Notes: generated from the letters alone by a model not told the origin. Positions 1 to 8,078 are shown, numbered from the stretch's first letter. The stretch is DNA of 10,708 nucleotides from Desulfobacterales bacterium (GCA_018224315.1 JAGTVF010000002.1:1-10708), one strand, 5' to 3'. Translations and numbers: made by a program.

Positions 1-90
1 GGGAAAGCAAAACAAAAACAGCTCCGCCGGCGGTGACGTCCGGACGGGACGGCGCCTTTCCGCCGGGGCAACAAAGACAAGGGGGTTGAC

Positions 91-1188
91 ATGTTTCGGA
101 TCAAAACCATCACGTTGGTCATGGCCGTATTTTTTGCAATGGTCGTCGGATTTACCGGGTGCGGCGGCCAGGATGCCGGAGAGCAAAGCGCCGAGGCAGC
201 GCTTCCGGAGGTCCGCTGGACCCTGCAGACCACCTGGTCTCAGGGATGGCTGATCCATGAAATGGCCGAGGATTTTGCAAAACGGGTCAATGATTTAAGC
301 GGCGGCAAGTTCATCATTGATGTGCAGCCCGCAGGGGCCATTGTCGGCGGCCTGGAAGTTCTGGATGCTGCAGACTCCGGGGCCATTGATGCCTATCATT
401 CCTGGCCCGGCTACTGGATGAGCAAGCATCCGTCCGCGCCCTTTTTTGCTTCCATCCCGCTTCACCTGGAGCCGCTGATGCATACCACCTGGCTCTACAA
501 CTACGGCGGCAAAGAGCTTTACCAAGAAATGATGGACGAAGCCGGCCAGAATGTGGTTGTGATGCCCGGCGGCGTGACAGGACCGGAAATGCTGGCCCAT
601 TCCAACAAGCCGGTGGAAACAATGGAGGACTGGAAGGGGCTGAAATACCGGGCTCCGGGCTGGTGGGGCGAAGTCTTAAAGGAACTGGGCGTGGCCGTGA
701 CCATGCTGCCCGGAACCGAGCTTTATCCCGCCCTGGACCGCGGCATTCTGGATGCCACCGAATTTTCAACACCAGCGGTAAACCGGCAGCAGGGCTTCCA
801 CGAAGTGGCCGACTTTATCGCGGGCCCGGGCCTGCATCAGCCCACCTGCTTTTTTGAACTGGGCTTTAACAAGGACGCCTACAATGAGCTGCCCGAGCTT
901 TACAAGAAAATCATCGACAACGCGGCCATGGCCATGACCCTGCATATGTGGACCAAGAGCAACGTTGCCGACATGGAAGCCCTGGATCATTTCGAGGAAC
1001 GCGGCATTAAGCGCACCTACGTGGATCCGGAAGTGCAGCGGGAGATGCGCGAACAGGCGTGGGAATGGATCGACAACGACGTCAAGCAGCGCGACAACGA
1101 CCACTACAGCCGCACCTGGGCCTCGGTCAATGAATTCTGGAAACGGTTTTCCGATTACGAGCAATTCATGGTACCGGTGCGAAAATAG
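91..1188 (+). CDS. dctP: TRAP transporter solute-binding lipoprotein (DctP/TakP type)
   Basis: Extracytoplasmic substrate-binding subunit of a tripartite ATP-independent periplasmic transporter; it captures a carboxylate and delivers it to the DctQM membrane subunits encoded next. The N-terminus is a lipoprotein signal: basic start (R3, K5), hydrophobic stretch at about 7-21 and lipobox FTGC with C24 as the lipidated cysteine. The mature 340 residues have the usual DctP length. R187, in the segment KYRAPGWWGE, sits where TRAP binders keep the arginine that pairs with the substrate carboxylate. The stretch DAYHSWPGYWMSKHP (about 100-114) and the later GPGLHQP recall the TakP-like subfamily, which binds 2-oxoacids or lactate, often with a cation; this similarity is from memory, so the exact substrate is uncertain. 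The start is supported by AAGGGGG at 79-85, five bases before ATG. First gene visible in its operon; no clear promoter was seen in bases 1-78. Confidence 0.93.
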   Translation: MFRIKTITLVMAVFFAMVVGFTGCGGQDAGEQSAEAALPEVRWTLQTTWSQGWLIHEMAEDFAKRVNDLSGGKFIIDVQPAGAIVGGLEVLDAADSGAIDAYHSWPGYWMSKHPSAPFFASIPLHLEPLMHTTWLYNYGGKELYQEMMDEAGQNVVVMPGGVTGPEMLAHSNKPVETMEDWKGLKYRAPGWWGEVLKELGVAVTMLPGTELYPALDRGILDATEFSTPAVNRQQGFHEVADFIAGPGLHQPTCFFELGFNKDAYNELPELYKKIIDNAAMAMTLHMWTKSNVADMEALDHFEERGIKRTYVDPEVQREMREQAWEWIDNDVKQRDNDHYSRTWASVNEFWKRFSDYEQFMVPVRK

Positions 1189-1196
1189 CATGATGC

Positions 1197-1239
1197 AGAC
1201 AGAAGGGCCGGCATGCACGGGCCGCCGGCCCTTCTGTCT
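1197..1239 (+). terminator. Perfect 16-bp stem-loop between dctP and dctQ (attenuator or mRNA stabiliser)
   Basis: The arm AGACAGAAGGGCCGGC (1197-1212) is exactly complementary to GCCGGCCCTTCTGTCT (1224-1239), leaving an 11-base loop. It starts eight bases after the dctP stop. Only a short, C-interrupted T stretch follows (CTTTCCC), so it is not a textbook intrinsic terminator. A partial terminator, or a 3' block to exonucleases that stabilises dctP mRNA, fits better. Either would raise binding protein above the DctQM subunits, which TRAP and ABC systems commonly need. Confidence 0.75.
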
Positions 1240-1280
1240 TTCCCGATGGCGGCGCAATGGCTTAAGCATAAGGATTTCAA

Positions 1281-1796
1281 ATGGCTGTGATCAATAAGAT
1301 TATTCGGGTCATCGACTGGATCAATGAAAAAATATCCAAGGCAGTCTCGTTTCTGGTTTTTGCATTGATCCTCACGCTGACCTATGAAGTGATCGCCCGC
1401 TACTTTTTTGGGGCTCCGACCCAGTGGAGCCTGAATCTGACCTACTTCATCTGCAGTTTTTTTCTCATTCTCACCATGGGCTATACCTGGCAGTGCGGGG
1501 AACACGTCGGCGTGGACCTGCTTTCCAGCAAGCTGCCCAGACGGGTGGGCGCCTTGTTAAACGTTGTCTTCATTCTGGGACTTTTCTTTCTGACATGGAC
1601 CAATATCGGACGGGTCATGTACAACGACATGCTCCGCTCCTGGGCGTTGCAGGAAAGATCGACCATCGGCGCCATGCCGCCTGTCTATCCCTATAAAACC
1701 TGGATATTTGCCGGGGTTGCCCTGCTTTTGCTCCAGGGTGTTTCGCAATTGCTCAAGGAAATTCAGGTGGTGCTGGGAAGGGACAGACAATCATGA
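1281..1796 (+). CDS. dctQ: TRAP transporter small permease subunit DctQ
   Basis: Small integral membrane subunit that partners the large DctM channel subunit and helps dock the binding protein. The 171 residues are the usual length for the family and show four hydrophobic segments, at about 20-40, 50-70, 88-110 and 139-160. The family-like motif YEVIARYFFG follows the first segment. A basic loop (KLPRR) precedes the third segment. The start at 1281 is supported by AAGGA at 1270-1274, six bases upstream. The gene follows the dctP stem-loop and its stop overlaps the dctM start in an ATGA (1793-1796), which implies translational coupling and an equal dose of the two membrane subunits. DctQ sequences are poorly conserved, so the call rests on size, topology and position as well as on sequence. 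Confidence 0.92.
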   Translation: MAVINKIIRVIDWINEKISKAVSFLVFALILTLTYEVIARYFFGAPTQWSLNLTYFICSFFLILTMGYTWQCGEHVGVDLLSSKLPRRVGALLNVVFILGLFFLTWTNIGRVMYNDMLRSWALQERSTIGAMPPVYPYKTWIFAGVALLLLQGVSQLLKEIQVVLGRDRQS

Positions 1797-3115
1797 GTGT
1801 TGAACTGATAACTGTACTGATGCTGACAAGCCTGATTCTTGTCATCATGATGGGCTTTCCCATCGGGTTTTCTCTGGCCGGGGTTGCCACGGTCTTCGGA
1901 CTTATCTTTGTGGGCCCGCACATCGCCAGCACCTTCATGCTGCGAATGCATGTAACCCTTTCCAATTATACGCTCATTGCCATACCCTTATTTGTCTTCA
2001 TGGGCATTGTTATCGAAAAATCAGGACTGGCGGGCCGGCTCTATGACGCCATATACGTTTTAACCGGCAGACTCAAAGGCGGGCTGGCCATTGCAACCGT
2101 GCTGACCTGCGCCATATTTGCGGCTGCCACCGGCGTTGTGGGCGCAACAGTGGTCACCATGGGCATTATCTCCATGCCGGCCATGATGAAGTACCGCTAT
2201 GACAAGCCCATGGCATCCGGGGCGGTATGCGCCGGCGGCGCTCTCGGGATACTGATTCCGCCATCCATCCTGATTCTGGTCTATGCGCCGGTGGCCAACG
2301 TTTCCGTGGGGGCCCTGCTCATTGGGGCGTTTGTTCCGGGCATGATCCTGGCGCTTCTCTATGTCCTCTACATCGGCATACGGTGCTTTATCACTCCGGA
2401 AATGGGACCGTCTGCAGCAGACGGAGGCGTTCATTACACCTTTTGGCAGAAATCCAGGATGTTTTGCGTCTCGGTGCTGCCGGTACTTACCCTTATTCTG
2501 GCGGTGCTGGGCACGATTTTCTTCGGCCTGGCTGCACCCACCGAAGCCGCGGCCATCGGGGCTTTTGCCGCGGTATTGCTGGCAATTGGCTATCGCAAGC
2601 TCACTGCCCCCATGCTCGTGGAGGCCGCCATCCGGACAGCCAGAACCTCTGCCATGGTCTATCTGGTGGTCATCGGCGCCTCGTTTTTCACCTCCGTGTT
2701 TGTGCGGCTGGGATGCGGACGGGTCATTGAAAGCTCGATTCTGGGCCTGCCCTTCGGGCCCTGGGGGGTGCTGATCGTCATGTGGGCAATCATCATCCTC
2801 ATGGGATGTTTTCTGGACTGGATCGGCATCATCATGATCGTGGTACCGCTGTTTACGCCGGTGGCCGTGAAGCTGGGCTTTGACCCGGTCTGGTTTTCCC
2901 TGATGAATATCATCGTGCTCCAGACCTCGTTTCTGACCCCGCCCTTTGCCCTGACCATTTTCTACCTCAAGGGGATCGCCCCGCCGGAGGTCTCCCTTGC
3001 CGACATCTACAGGGGCGTGGTGCCTTATCTGGTGCTGATGCTGGCCGCATTGCTTCTGTTTTCATTGTTCCCGGACATCCTGCTGTTTATGCCAAGGGCG
3101 GCCGGATTGATCTAA
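1793..3115 (+). CDS. dctM: TRAP transporter large permease subunit DctM
   Basis: Large membrane subunit that forms the substrate path of the TRAP transporter and uses the ion gradient, normally sodium, to drive uptake. The 440 residues match the family length and contain about twelve hydrophobic segments. Two hallmark DctM stretches are visible: [12 protein letters not shown] starting at residue 110 and [12 protein letters not shown] at 148-159, the re-entrant-hairpin type region containing a PP pair. [10 protein letters not shown] further on is also typical. The ATG lies within the dctQ stop (ATGA), so translation is probably coupled. Only 44 bases separate its stop from the CoA-transferase gene and no hairpin lies between them, so they are likely co-transcribed. 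Nothing looks truncated or altered. Confidence 0.96.
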   Translation: MSVELITVLMLTSLILVIMMGFPIGFSLAGVATVFGLIFVGPHIASTFMLRMHVTLSNYTLIAIPLFVFMGIVIEKSGLAGRLYDAIYVLTGRLKGGLAIATVLTCAIFAAATGVVGATVVTMGIISMPAMMKYRYDKPMASGAVCAGGALGILIPPSILILVYAPVANVSVGALLIGAFVPGMILALLYVLYIGIRCFITPEMGPSAADGGVHYTFWQKSRMFCVSVLPVLTLILAVLGTIFFGLAAPTEAAAIGAFAAVLLAIGYRKLTAPMLVEAAIRTARTSAMVYLVVIGASFFTSVFVRLGCGRVIESSILGLPFGPWGVLIVMWAIIILMGCFLDWIGIIMIVVPLFTPVAVKLGFDPVWFSLMNIIVLQTSFLTPPFALTIFYLKGIAPPEVSLADIYRGVVPYLVLMLAALLLFSLFPDILLFMPRAAGLI

Positions 3116-3159
3116 AAAGAGCAAAATCCCAAAAATCGCAAAATGACGGAGAACCCAAT

Positions 3160-5190
3160 ATGGGCCGTGAATATAAAGGACCGGAAAAACCTTCAAAACA
3201 CCCGATACTCTCGCCGCTGACGCCGTTTTCGGCCCAGAAGGGCAAGATTGTCACATGCGAAGAAGCCGTGGGCATCATCTGCGACAATGACACCATTGCC
3301 ACCGGCGGGTTTGTGGGAAACGGGTTTCCGGAACACATTGCCGTGGCCTTAGAAGACCATTTCCTGAAAACCGGAACACCGCGCAACCTGACGCTGGTGT
3401 ATGCCGCCGGACAGGGAGATGGAAAGGACAAGGGCCTCAACCACCTGGGCCATGACGGCCTGATCCGGCGGGTGATCGGCGGGCATTGGGGCCTGGTTCC
3501 CAAGGTTCAGAAAATGGCCGTTGAAAACCGCATCGAAGCCTACAACCTGCCCCAGGGGGTGATCTCGCATCTGTACCGGGATATCGCAGCCGGCAAGCCC
3601 CGCACCATCACAGCAGTGGGCATTGGAACATTTGTGGATCCGCGCAAGGGCGGGGGCAAGCTAAATGCGATGACCACCGAGGATCTGGTGGAACTGATCT
3701 CCTTTGACGGAAACGATTATCTGGCCTACCGAACCTTTCCCATCAACGTGGCGATTTTGCGGGGAACCACCGCAGATACCCTGGGCAATATCAGCATGGA
3801 AAAAGAAGCCCTTTTCTTGGAGGCCCTGGCCATGGCCACTGCGGCCAAAAACAGCAACGGCCTGGTGATCGTGCAGGTGGAGCGGATCGCGGAAAAAGGG
3901 AGCCTAAACGCCCGCAACGTGAAAATACCAGGGATAATGGTCGACTGCGTGGTGGTGGCCGACCCGGAAAACCACTGGCAGACTTTCGGGGAGCGTTACA
4001 ATCCATCGTTTTCTTCTGAAATCCGGGTACCGTTGCATTCCATGCCCGTCATGGGCCTTGATGAGCGCAAAGTCATCGCCCGGCGTGCAGCCATGGAACT
4101 GGAGGCCAACTCCGTGGTCAATCTGGGCATCGGCATGCCCGAAGGTGTTGCCAATGTGGCCAACGAGGAAAACATTCTCGATTATCTGACGCTGACCGCC
4201 GAACCCGGGGTCATCGGCGGCATTCCCGCCGGCGGGCTCAATTTCGGGGCGGCCACCAACACCGAAGCCCTGATCTCCCAGCCCGAGCAATTCGACTTCT
4301 ATGACGGCGGAGGCCTGGACCTGGCGTTTCTGGGACTTGCCCAGGCCGACAGCCACGGCAATCTCAATGTGAGCAAGTTCGGTCCCCGGCTGGCCGGCGC
4401 CGGCGGATTTATCAACATCAGCCAGAAAGCCAAGAAGGTCATCTTTGTGGGAACCTTTACCGCCGGCGGCCTTGACATGGAAATCCGGGACGGTAAACTG
4501 CACATCAACCAGGAGGGAAGTGCCAAAAAATTCGTGGACCATGTGGAGCATACCACTTTTTCCGGGCCCTATGCCCTGGAAAGAAACCAGCCGGTGCTCT
4601 ACATCACCGAGCGCTGCGTGTTGAAGCTGACAGCCAAAGGCATGGAGCTGGTGGAAATCGCACCGGGAATGGATCTGGAAAGAGATATCCTGGCGCACAT
4701 GGATTTTAAACCGATCATGGAGCACAGCCCCGAGCTCATGGATTCCCGGATATTTTCAGAAGAGCCCATGGATCTGAAAAAAGACCTGCTGTTTTTATCC
4801 ATTGACAAGCGGCTTTTCTATGACCGGGACCGCAATCTGTTTTTTGTCAACTTTGAAGGCTATGCCATCAAAAGCCGGGATGATATCGCCCAGGTGGAAC
4901 AAAAGGTGCGCCGGATCCTGGAACCGCTGGGCCACAAAGTCTATACCGTGGTCAACTATGATAATTTCCAGATCTACCCGGAGCTGATCCCCGAGTACAC
5001 GCAGATGATCAAGCGCCTTTCCGATGATCTTTACTCCGGGGTGACCCGCTATACCACCAGCACTTTTTTGCGGGCGAAGCTGGGCGATGCCCTGCTGCGT
5101 TTCGACATTACACCCCATATTTACACAACCGCCGAAGAAGCCCTGGAGGCCCTGGGCCGAAAAGACGGACCACCGCATTTTCCGGAATAA
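3160..5190 (+). CDS. Class I acyl-CoA:carboxylate CoA-transferase (propionate/acetate CoA-transferase type) with extra C-terminal domain
   Basis: Moves CoA from an acyl-CoA donor such as acetyl-CoA to a free carboxylic acid, activating it without ATP; presumed cytoplasmic. The alpha-like half (about 28-300) begins with [14 protein letters not shown], and the beta-like half (about 310-535) carries [16 protein letters not shown]. The active-site glutamate is E348 in [12 protein letters not shown], where class I enzymes form the covalent glutamyl-CoA intermediate. GAGGFINIS follows. The core ends with MDFKPI and MDSRIF near residue 530, as in Pct/YdiF-like single-chain enzymes of about 520 residues. 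Some 135 further residues (about 541-676) form an alpha/beta-looking domain, faintly like SpoIIAA/STAS-type folds; that assignment is weak. The start is supported by GGAG at 3148-3151. Position behind the TRAP genes suggests it activates the imported acid; lactate, propionate or another short acid are all possible. Confidence 0.92.
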   Translation: MGREYKGPEKPSKHPILSPLTPFSAQKGKIVTCEEAVGIICDNDTIATGGFVGNGFPEHIAVALEDHFLKTGTPRNLTLVYAAGQGDGKDKGLNHLGHDGLIRRVIGGHWGLVPKVQKMAVENRIEAYNLPQGVISHLYRDIAAGKPRTITAVGIGTFVDPRKGGGKLNAMTTEDLVELISFDGNDYLAYRTFPINVAILRGTTADTLGNISMEKEALFLEALAMATAAKNSNGLVIVQVERIAEKGSLNARNVKIPGIMVDCVVVADPENHWQTFGERYNPSFSSEIRVPLHSMPVMGLDERKVIARRAAMELEANSVVNLGIGMPEGVANVANEENILDYLTLTAEPGVIGGIPAGGLNFGAATNTEALISQPEQFDFYDGGGLDLAFLGLAQADSHGNLNVSKFGPRLAGAGGFINISQKAKKVIFVGTFTAGGLDMEIRDGKLHINQEGSAKKFVDHVEHTTFSGPYALERNQPVLYITERCVLKLTAKGMELVEIAPGMDLERDILAHMDFKPIMEHSPELMDSRIFSEEPMDLKKDLLFLSIDKRLFYDRDRNLFFVNFEGYAIKSRDDIAQVEQKVRRILEPLGHKVYTVVNYDNFQIYPELIPEYTQMIKRLSDDLYSGVTRYTTSTFLRAKLGDALLRFDITPHIYTTAEEALEALGRKDGPPHFPE

Positions 5191-5194
5191 AACG

Positions 5195-5224
5195 GCGGCC
5201 ATGGGATTGTCCTCCCATGGCCGC
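5195..5224 (+). terminator. 12-bp hairpin behind the CoA-transferase gene
   Basis: GCGGCCATGGGA (5195-5206) pairs perfectly with TCCCATGGCCGC (5213-5224) around a six-base loop, starting four bases after the CoA-transferase stop. No T-tract follows on the + strand, so it may act as a 3' end stabiliser or a pause site rather than a full intrinsic terminator. On the - strand the stem is followed by CGTTTTATTCC, but no - strand gene needs it. Confidence 0.55.
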
Positions 5225-5243
5225 GGATCCGGATGAAAAACAA

Positions 5244-5280
5244 ATCTGCCGGGCCTCCCCCCATCTGCCGGCCGCCCCCT
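5244..5280. repeat. Imperfect tandem repeat, two units of 18-19 bp
   Basis: ATCTGCCGGGCCTCCCCCC (5244-5262) is followed immediately by ATCTGCCGGCCGCCCCCT (5263-5280). The units share the first nine bases exactly and have the same C-rich end. They lie 32 bases upstream of the predicted -35 box at 5312. They could be a paired regulator site or merely a slipped duplication. Confidence 0.45.
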
Positions 5281-5311
5281 GGCCGGGACTGCATTTACCT
5301 GCGCATAAAGG

Positions 5312-5340
5312 TTTACATAAACAAATTCCGTGCATATAAT
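5312..5340 (+). promoter_or_regulatory. Near-consensus sigma-70 promoter
   Basis: TTTACA (5312-5317) as -35 and TATAAT (5335-5340, full consensus) as -10 are separated by exactly 17 bases. The stretch is clearly more AT-rich than its surroundings. Transcription would start near 5346-5348, giving a leader of about 120 bases before the acetyltransferase gene at 5468. This is the best promoter in the window and marks the start of the second operon. Confidence 0.7.
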
Positions 5341-5341
5341 T

Positions 5342-5377
5342 GAAAAGTAGCCCGGCAAGCCTGCCGGGCCACTTTTC
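5342..5377 (+). terminator. Strong stem-loop overlapping the predicted transcription start
   Basis: The GC core GCCCGGCA (5350-5357) pairs with TGCCGGGC (5362-5369) around a four-base loop, AGCC. After one mismatch (A5349/C5370) the stem continues as GAAAAGT (5342-5348) with ACTTTTC (5371-5377). The A-rich and T-rich flanks make it look like a bidirectional intrinsic terminator, suited to stopping read-through from the CoA-transferase operon. Because the -10 box ends at 5340, a transcript from the local promoter would begin at about the GC core, so the same element could form a protective 5' hairpin on the second operon's mRNA. Confidence 0.6.
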
Positions 5378-5447
5378 CAAAAACAGAGAATTTTCATGAA
5401 AAAACAACGGATTATAAAAACATTATATCTGTTTCAATCCTCCAAAA

Positions 5448-5455
5448 GAAAGGAG
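5448..5455 (+). promoter_or_regulatory. Ribosome binding site that decides the acetyltransferase start
   Basis: GAAAGGAG is a near-perfect Shine-Dalgarno sequence located 12 bases before ATG 5468. An in-frame ATG further upstream (5396) has only a weak AGAGAA before it. The spacing to 5468 is somewhat long, but this site still argues for the downstream start. Confidence 0.6.
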
Positions 5456-5467
5456 TTTTTGTCACCC

Positions 5468-6010
5468 ATGACAGAAGTTGCTGAGTCAGACAGTGCCCAA
5501 CCCGCAAAAACCAAAAAACAGGCGGTTAAAATCCGCGAAATGACAATTGATGACCTGGCTGACGTATTTCACCTGGGAGAACAGCTGTTTGTGGCCAGAA
5601 AGGCGCCCAACACATACCGGGCCTGGGATGAATACGAAGTGGCGGATTTGTTTTACAGTGACACGGAATTCTGTCTTGTGGCCGAACATGAAAACGAAAT
5701 CATCGGATTTGCCCTGGGCACCACGGTGAGCAAAAACCGATCCGCATGGAAATACGGTTATCTTCTGTGGCTGGGCGTGCTTCGGCAATACCAGCGCTCG
5801 GGAATCGCCGAGCGGCTGTTTTACCGGTTTAAGTCCATCATGCTCCATGACGGGGTCCGCATCCTGGTGGTGGACACCGAGGCTGACAACAGGCCTGCCA
5901 TTTCTTTTTTCGAGCAACAGGGTTTCGGCAACCCCCAGCAGCACGTGTATCTGACCATGAATCTCGACCAGGAACGCCAGCGCATGAAAAAGCGCGAAAA
6001 CGGCCATTAG
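5468..6010 (+). CDS. GNAT family N-acetyltransferase
   Basis: Transfers an acetyl (or acyl) group from a CoA thioester to an amine, in the cytoplasm; the substrate cannot be read from the sequence. From ATG 5468 the protein has 180 residues. A polar, low-complexity start of about 20 residues leads into VKIREMTIDDLADVFHL, the usual first strand and helix of the fold. The acetyl-CoA loop is Q109-R-S-G-I-A114 (motif A, Q/RxxGxG/A type), preceded by the strand LLWLGVL and followed by a helix. Motif B follows as ADNRPAISFFEQQGF, common in RimI-like enzymes. An in-frame ATG at 5396 would add 24 residues (basic, leader-like) but has a poor ribosome site, so the shorter form is preferred. The next gene starts 17 bases downstream. 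Pairing with a deacylase-type hydrolase hints at an acylated amino acid or peptide, but this is inference. Confidence 0.88.
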   Translation: MTEVAESDSAQPAKTKKQAVKIREMTIDDLADVFHLGEQLFVARKAPNTYRAWDEYEVADLFYSDTEFCLVAEHENEIIGFALGTTVSKNRSAWKYGYLLWLGVLRQYQRSGIAERLFYRFKSIMLHDGVRILVVDTEADNRPAISFFEQQGFGNPQQHVYLTMNLDQERQRMKKRENGH

Positions 6011-6027
6011 CATAAAACGAATATGAC

Positions 6028-7125
6028 ATGATCAGCGAAGATCGGCTCAAAAAACTCTTCCAGCGCCTGGTGGACATTTACAGCCCGTCGGGCAAGGAAA
6101 ACGACATCCTGGATTACCTCCGGGGGTATCTGAAGCGAAACAGCATTGCCGCAAAAGTCCAGGCCGTGGATGAAACCCGATACAACCTGGTGGTGCTCCC
6201 GGAAAACAGCCAGGCCGAGCTGGCCTTAATCGGCCACGTGGATACGGTTACGGCCTACGATATCGAGGACTATGGCTGGCAGGAAAACCAGGATACCATT
6301 TCCGGGCTTGGCACAGCAGACATGAAGTCCGGGTGTGCGGCCATGGTGGAGGCATTTCTGGCCCTGCGCCGGGACTACGGCCCCCGCCTGCCCGCAGCTC
6401 TGTGCCTGGTGGTGGGCGAAGAGGAAAACGGCGACGGTGCGGCCCGGCTCATCGAGGATTATCATTTTCCCTGGGCGGTGATCGGCGAGCCCACCAACCT
6501 GGTGGCCTGCCTGGGCTGCTACGGGTACCTGGAAACCCAGATGGCCAGCATTGGCAAACGCCTGCACGCCTCTCTGGCCAACAACCGGGAAAACACCATC
6601 GAAGTTTTGCTGCAGATGATGATGCGCGTCTCCCAGTACATGCGCGATCATCGGCCCGAACTGGTCTACAATTTCCGGGATCTCTACAGCAGCCGCTCCG
6701 GGCTTACCGTGCCGGACCGCTGCGAGGCCTGGCTCGACGTCCACCTGCCCCCGGATGCAGCCATCGGCGAAATCGTCACGGAGCTCGAAGAGGTGTGCAT
6801 GCCGGCCGAAACCGGCCATTCCGGCATTGAAACCCGCTTCCACATTGAAACCATAGACGCCGGCTACCGCCTGCCGGAAAAAGGCCCCGTGGTTGAAGCG
6901 GTCCGGGATGTTTACACCCGGAGGCAGATGACCTGGCAAAGCGGCGATTTCCGCAGTCATTCAGACGCCAACCAGCTCTGGGCCGCGGGCATCAAACCCA
7001 TGGTGCTGGGCCCGGGCCGGCTGGAAAACGCCCATGTGCACGACGAATGCGTATCCTTCCCGCAGGTTGTTCAGGCCGCGGAAATTTACCTGGGCCTGAT
7101 GCAGCAGTTGTTCTGCGGGCCATGA
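6028..7125 (+). CDS. M20 family metallohydrolase (ArgE/DapE/LysK-like deacylase or peptidase)
   Basis: Two-metal hydrolase that cleaves an amide bond, such as an N-acyl amino acid or a dipeptide; presumed cytoplasmic because no signal peptide is present. The metal site is complete: H70 and D72 in GHVDTV, bridging D98 in GTADMKSG, catalytic E131 followed by ligand E132 in GEEENG, E154 in GEPTNL, and H336 in HVHDE. The middle part (about 170-280), including GKRLHAS, corresponds to the dimerisation domain. The 365-residue length is normal. The start at 6028 has no good Shine-Dalgarno sequence, and with 17 bases to the preceding gene it may depend on coupling. The closest feel is the LysK/ArgE-like branch, but the true substrate is unknown. 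Neighbouring genes for lysine, arginine or diaminopimelate synthesis are absent, so a biosynthetic role is not supported by context. Confidence 0.92.
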   Translation: MISEDRLKKLFQRLVDIYSPSGKENDILDYLRGYLKRNSIAAKVQAVDETRYNLVVLPENSQAELALIGHVDTVTAYDIEDYGWQENQDTISGLGTADMKSGCAAMVEAFLALRRDYGPRLPAALCLVVGEEENGDGAARLIEDYHFPWAVIGEPTNLVACLGCYGYLETQMASIGKRLHASLANNRENTIEVLLQMMMRVSQYMRDHRPELVYNFRDLYSSRSGLTVPDRCEAWLDVHLPPDAAIGEIVTELEEVCMPAETGHSGIETRFHIETIDAGYRLPEKGPVVEAVRDVYTRRQMTWQSGDFRSHSDANQLWAAGIKPMVLGPGRLENAHVHDECVSFPQVVQAAEIYLGLMQQLFCGP

Positions 7126-7145
7126 GCCAATAGACAAGGAGTGTT

Positions 7146-8078
7146 ATGAAATCGCTGATAAAACCCATTGACCGGCGCACCTTTTTAAAACAGGTCCGAG
7201 GCCTGGCCTGCTTTGCCGGCGCCTCCATGCTGGTGCCCGCAAGCCTGTGGGCCCAAAACAAAATGCCGGATCTGGCTGTTGTCAACGGCGAAATCGAACC
7301 CGCGGTAAAAAAGGCCGTGGACATGCTCGGCGGGATGTCGCGGTTTGTGAAAAACGGCAGCCGGGTGGTGATCAAGCCCAACATGAGTTTTGCAAGCGGC
7401 CCGGAGCGGGCCTCCAACACCCATCCATTGGTGGTCAAAACCCTTGCGCTGCTCTGCCGCCAGGCCGGGGCCGGCCGGGTGCTGGTGTTAGACAACCCCC
7501 TGGCACCGGCTGAGCAGTGCATTGAAAACTCCGGTATTGGCGCGGCCTGCAGTGCCATTGAAAAAGACATGGCCCAGACGGTCACAGATCCGTCCCGGTT
7601 TAAGGAAGTGGAGATTTCCGGGGCCAAAAGCCTGAAAAAAACCGATGTCATGCGTGAAGTGCTAAACGCCGACGTCCTTATTGCCGCCCCCCAGGCCAAG
7701 TCCCATTCCGGGGCCGGGGTCAGCCTTTCCATGAAGGGCATGATGGGGCTGATTTCCAACCGGCGGGTCATGCACCGGCTGGATCTGCACGAATCCATAG
7801 TGGATCTGGCATCACTTCTGACCCCGGATCTGGTGGTGGTCGATGCCAGCCGGGTGCTGTCCTCGGGCGGGCCCGGCGGGCCGGGCACGGTGCTGACACC
7901 GAAGACGATTATTGCATCCGCGGACATGGTGGCCGCAGACGCCTATACGGTATCATCCTTTGAATGGTACGGCAGCCGCTATAATGCCGACCAGATCAAG
8001 CATATCCGAATGGCCCACCAGCGGGGCCTGGGGCGAATGGATATCGACAAGCTAAACATCGGCAGGGCCACAGTATAA
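7146..8078 (+). CDS. DUF362 protein with Tat signal peptide
   Basis: Exported protein of the DUF362 family, whose biochemical function is not settled; members often occur with or fused to [4Fe-4S] ferredoxin domains. The N-terminus has a twin-arginine signal, DRRTFLK with R10-R11, then a hydrophobic stretch (about 18-33) and a likely cleavage after SLWA (residue 36). Tat export suggests folding, possibly with a cofactor, before transport. The DUF362 body includes VVIKPNMSFASGPERASNTH (about 75-94), ADVLIAAPQAKSHSGAG and LSMKGMMGLISNRRVMH. The few cysteines are scattered and do not form a ferredoxin motif, so this copy lacks its own clusters. The start has AAGGAG (7136-7141) four bases upstream. 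The polyferredoxin gene begins one base after its stop, which strongly implies a shared job: it may receive or donate electrons at the periplasmic face. Confidence 0.9.
   Translation: MKSLIKPIDRRTFLKQVRGLACFAGASMLVPASLWAQNKMPDLAVVNGEIEPAVKKAVDMLGGMSRFVKNGSRVVIKPNMSFASGPERASNTHPLVVKTLALLCRQAGAGRVLVLDNPLAPAEQCIENSGIGAACSAIEKDMAQTVTDPSRFKEVEISGAKSLKKTDVMREVLNADVLIAAPQAKSHSGAGVSLSMKGMMGLISNRRVMHRLDLHESIVDLASLLTPDLVVVDASRVLSSGGPGGPGTVLTPKTIIASADMVAADAYTVSSFEWYGSRYNADQIKHIRMAHQRGLGRMDIDKLNIGRATV

Noticed and set aside
24..65. GC-rich palindrome (CCGCCGGCGG at 24-33) and a small hairpin with 5-bp arms (50-54 and 61-65) upstream of dctP
   Set aside because: They are short and expected by chance in GC-rich DNA, and neither resembles a known riboswitch or terminator.
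3904..4725. Long open frame of 273 codons on the - strand opposite the CoA-transferase
   Set aside because: It lies entirely within a well-supported gene, has no recognisable domain, and is rich in H, G and Q as expected of an antisense shadow in high-G+C DNA.
6992..7927. Open frame of 311 codons on the - strand opposite the DUF362 gene
   Set aside because: It covers a gene with a clear Tat signal and family motifs; its own translation is S/T/R-rich with no domain and no ribosome site.
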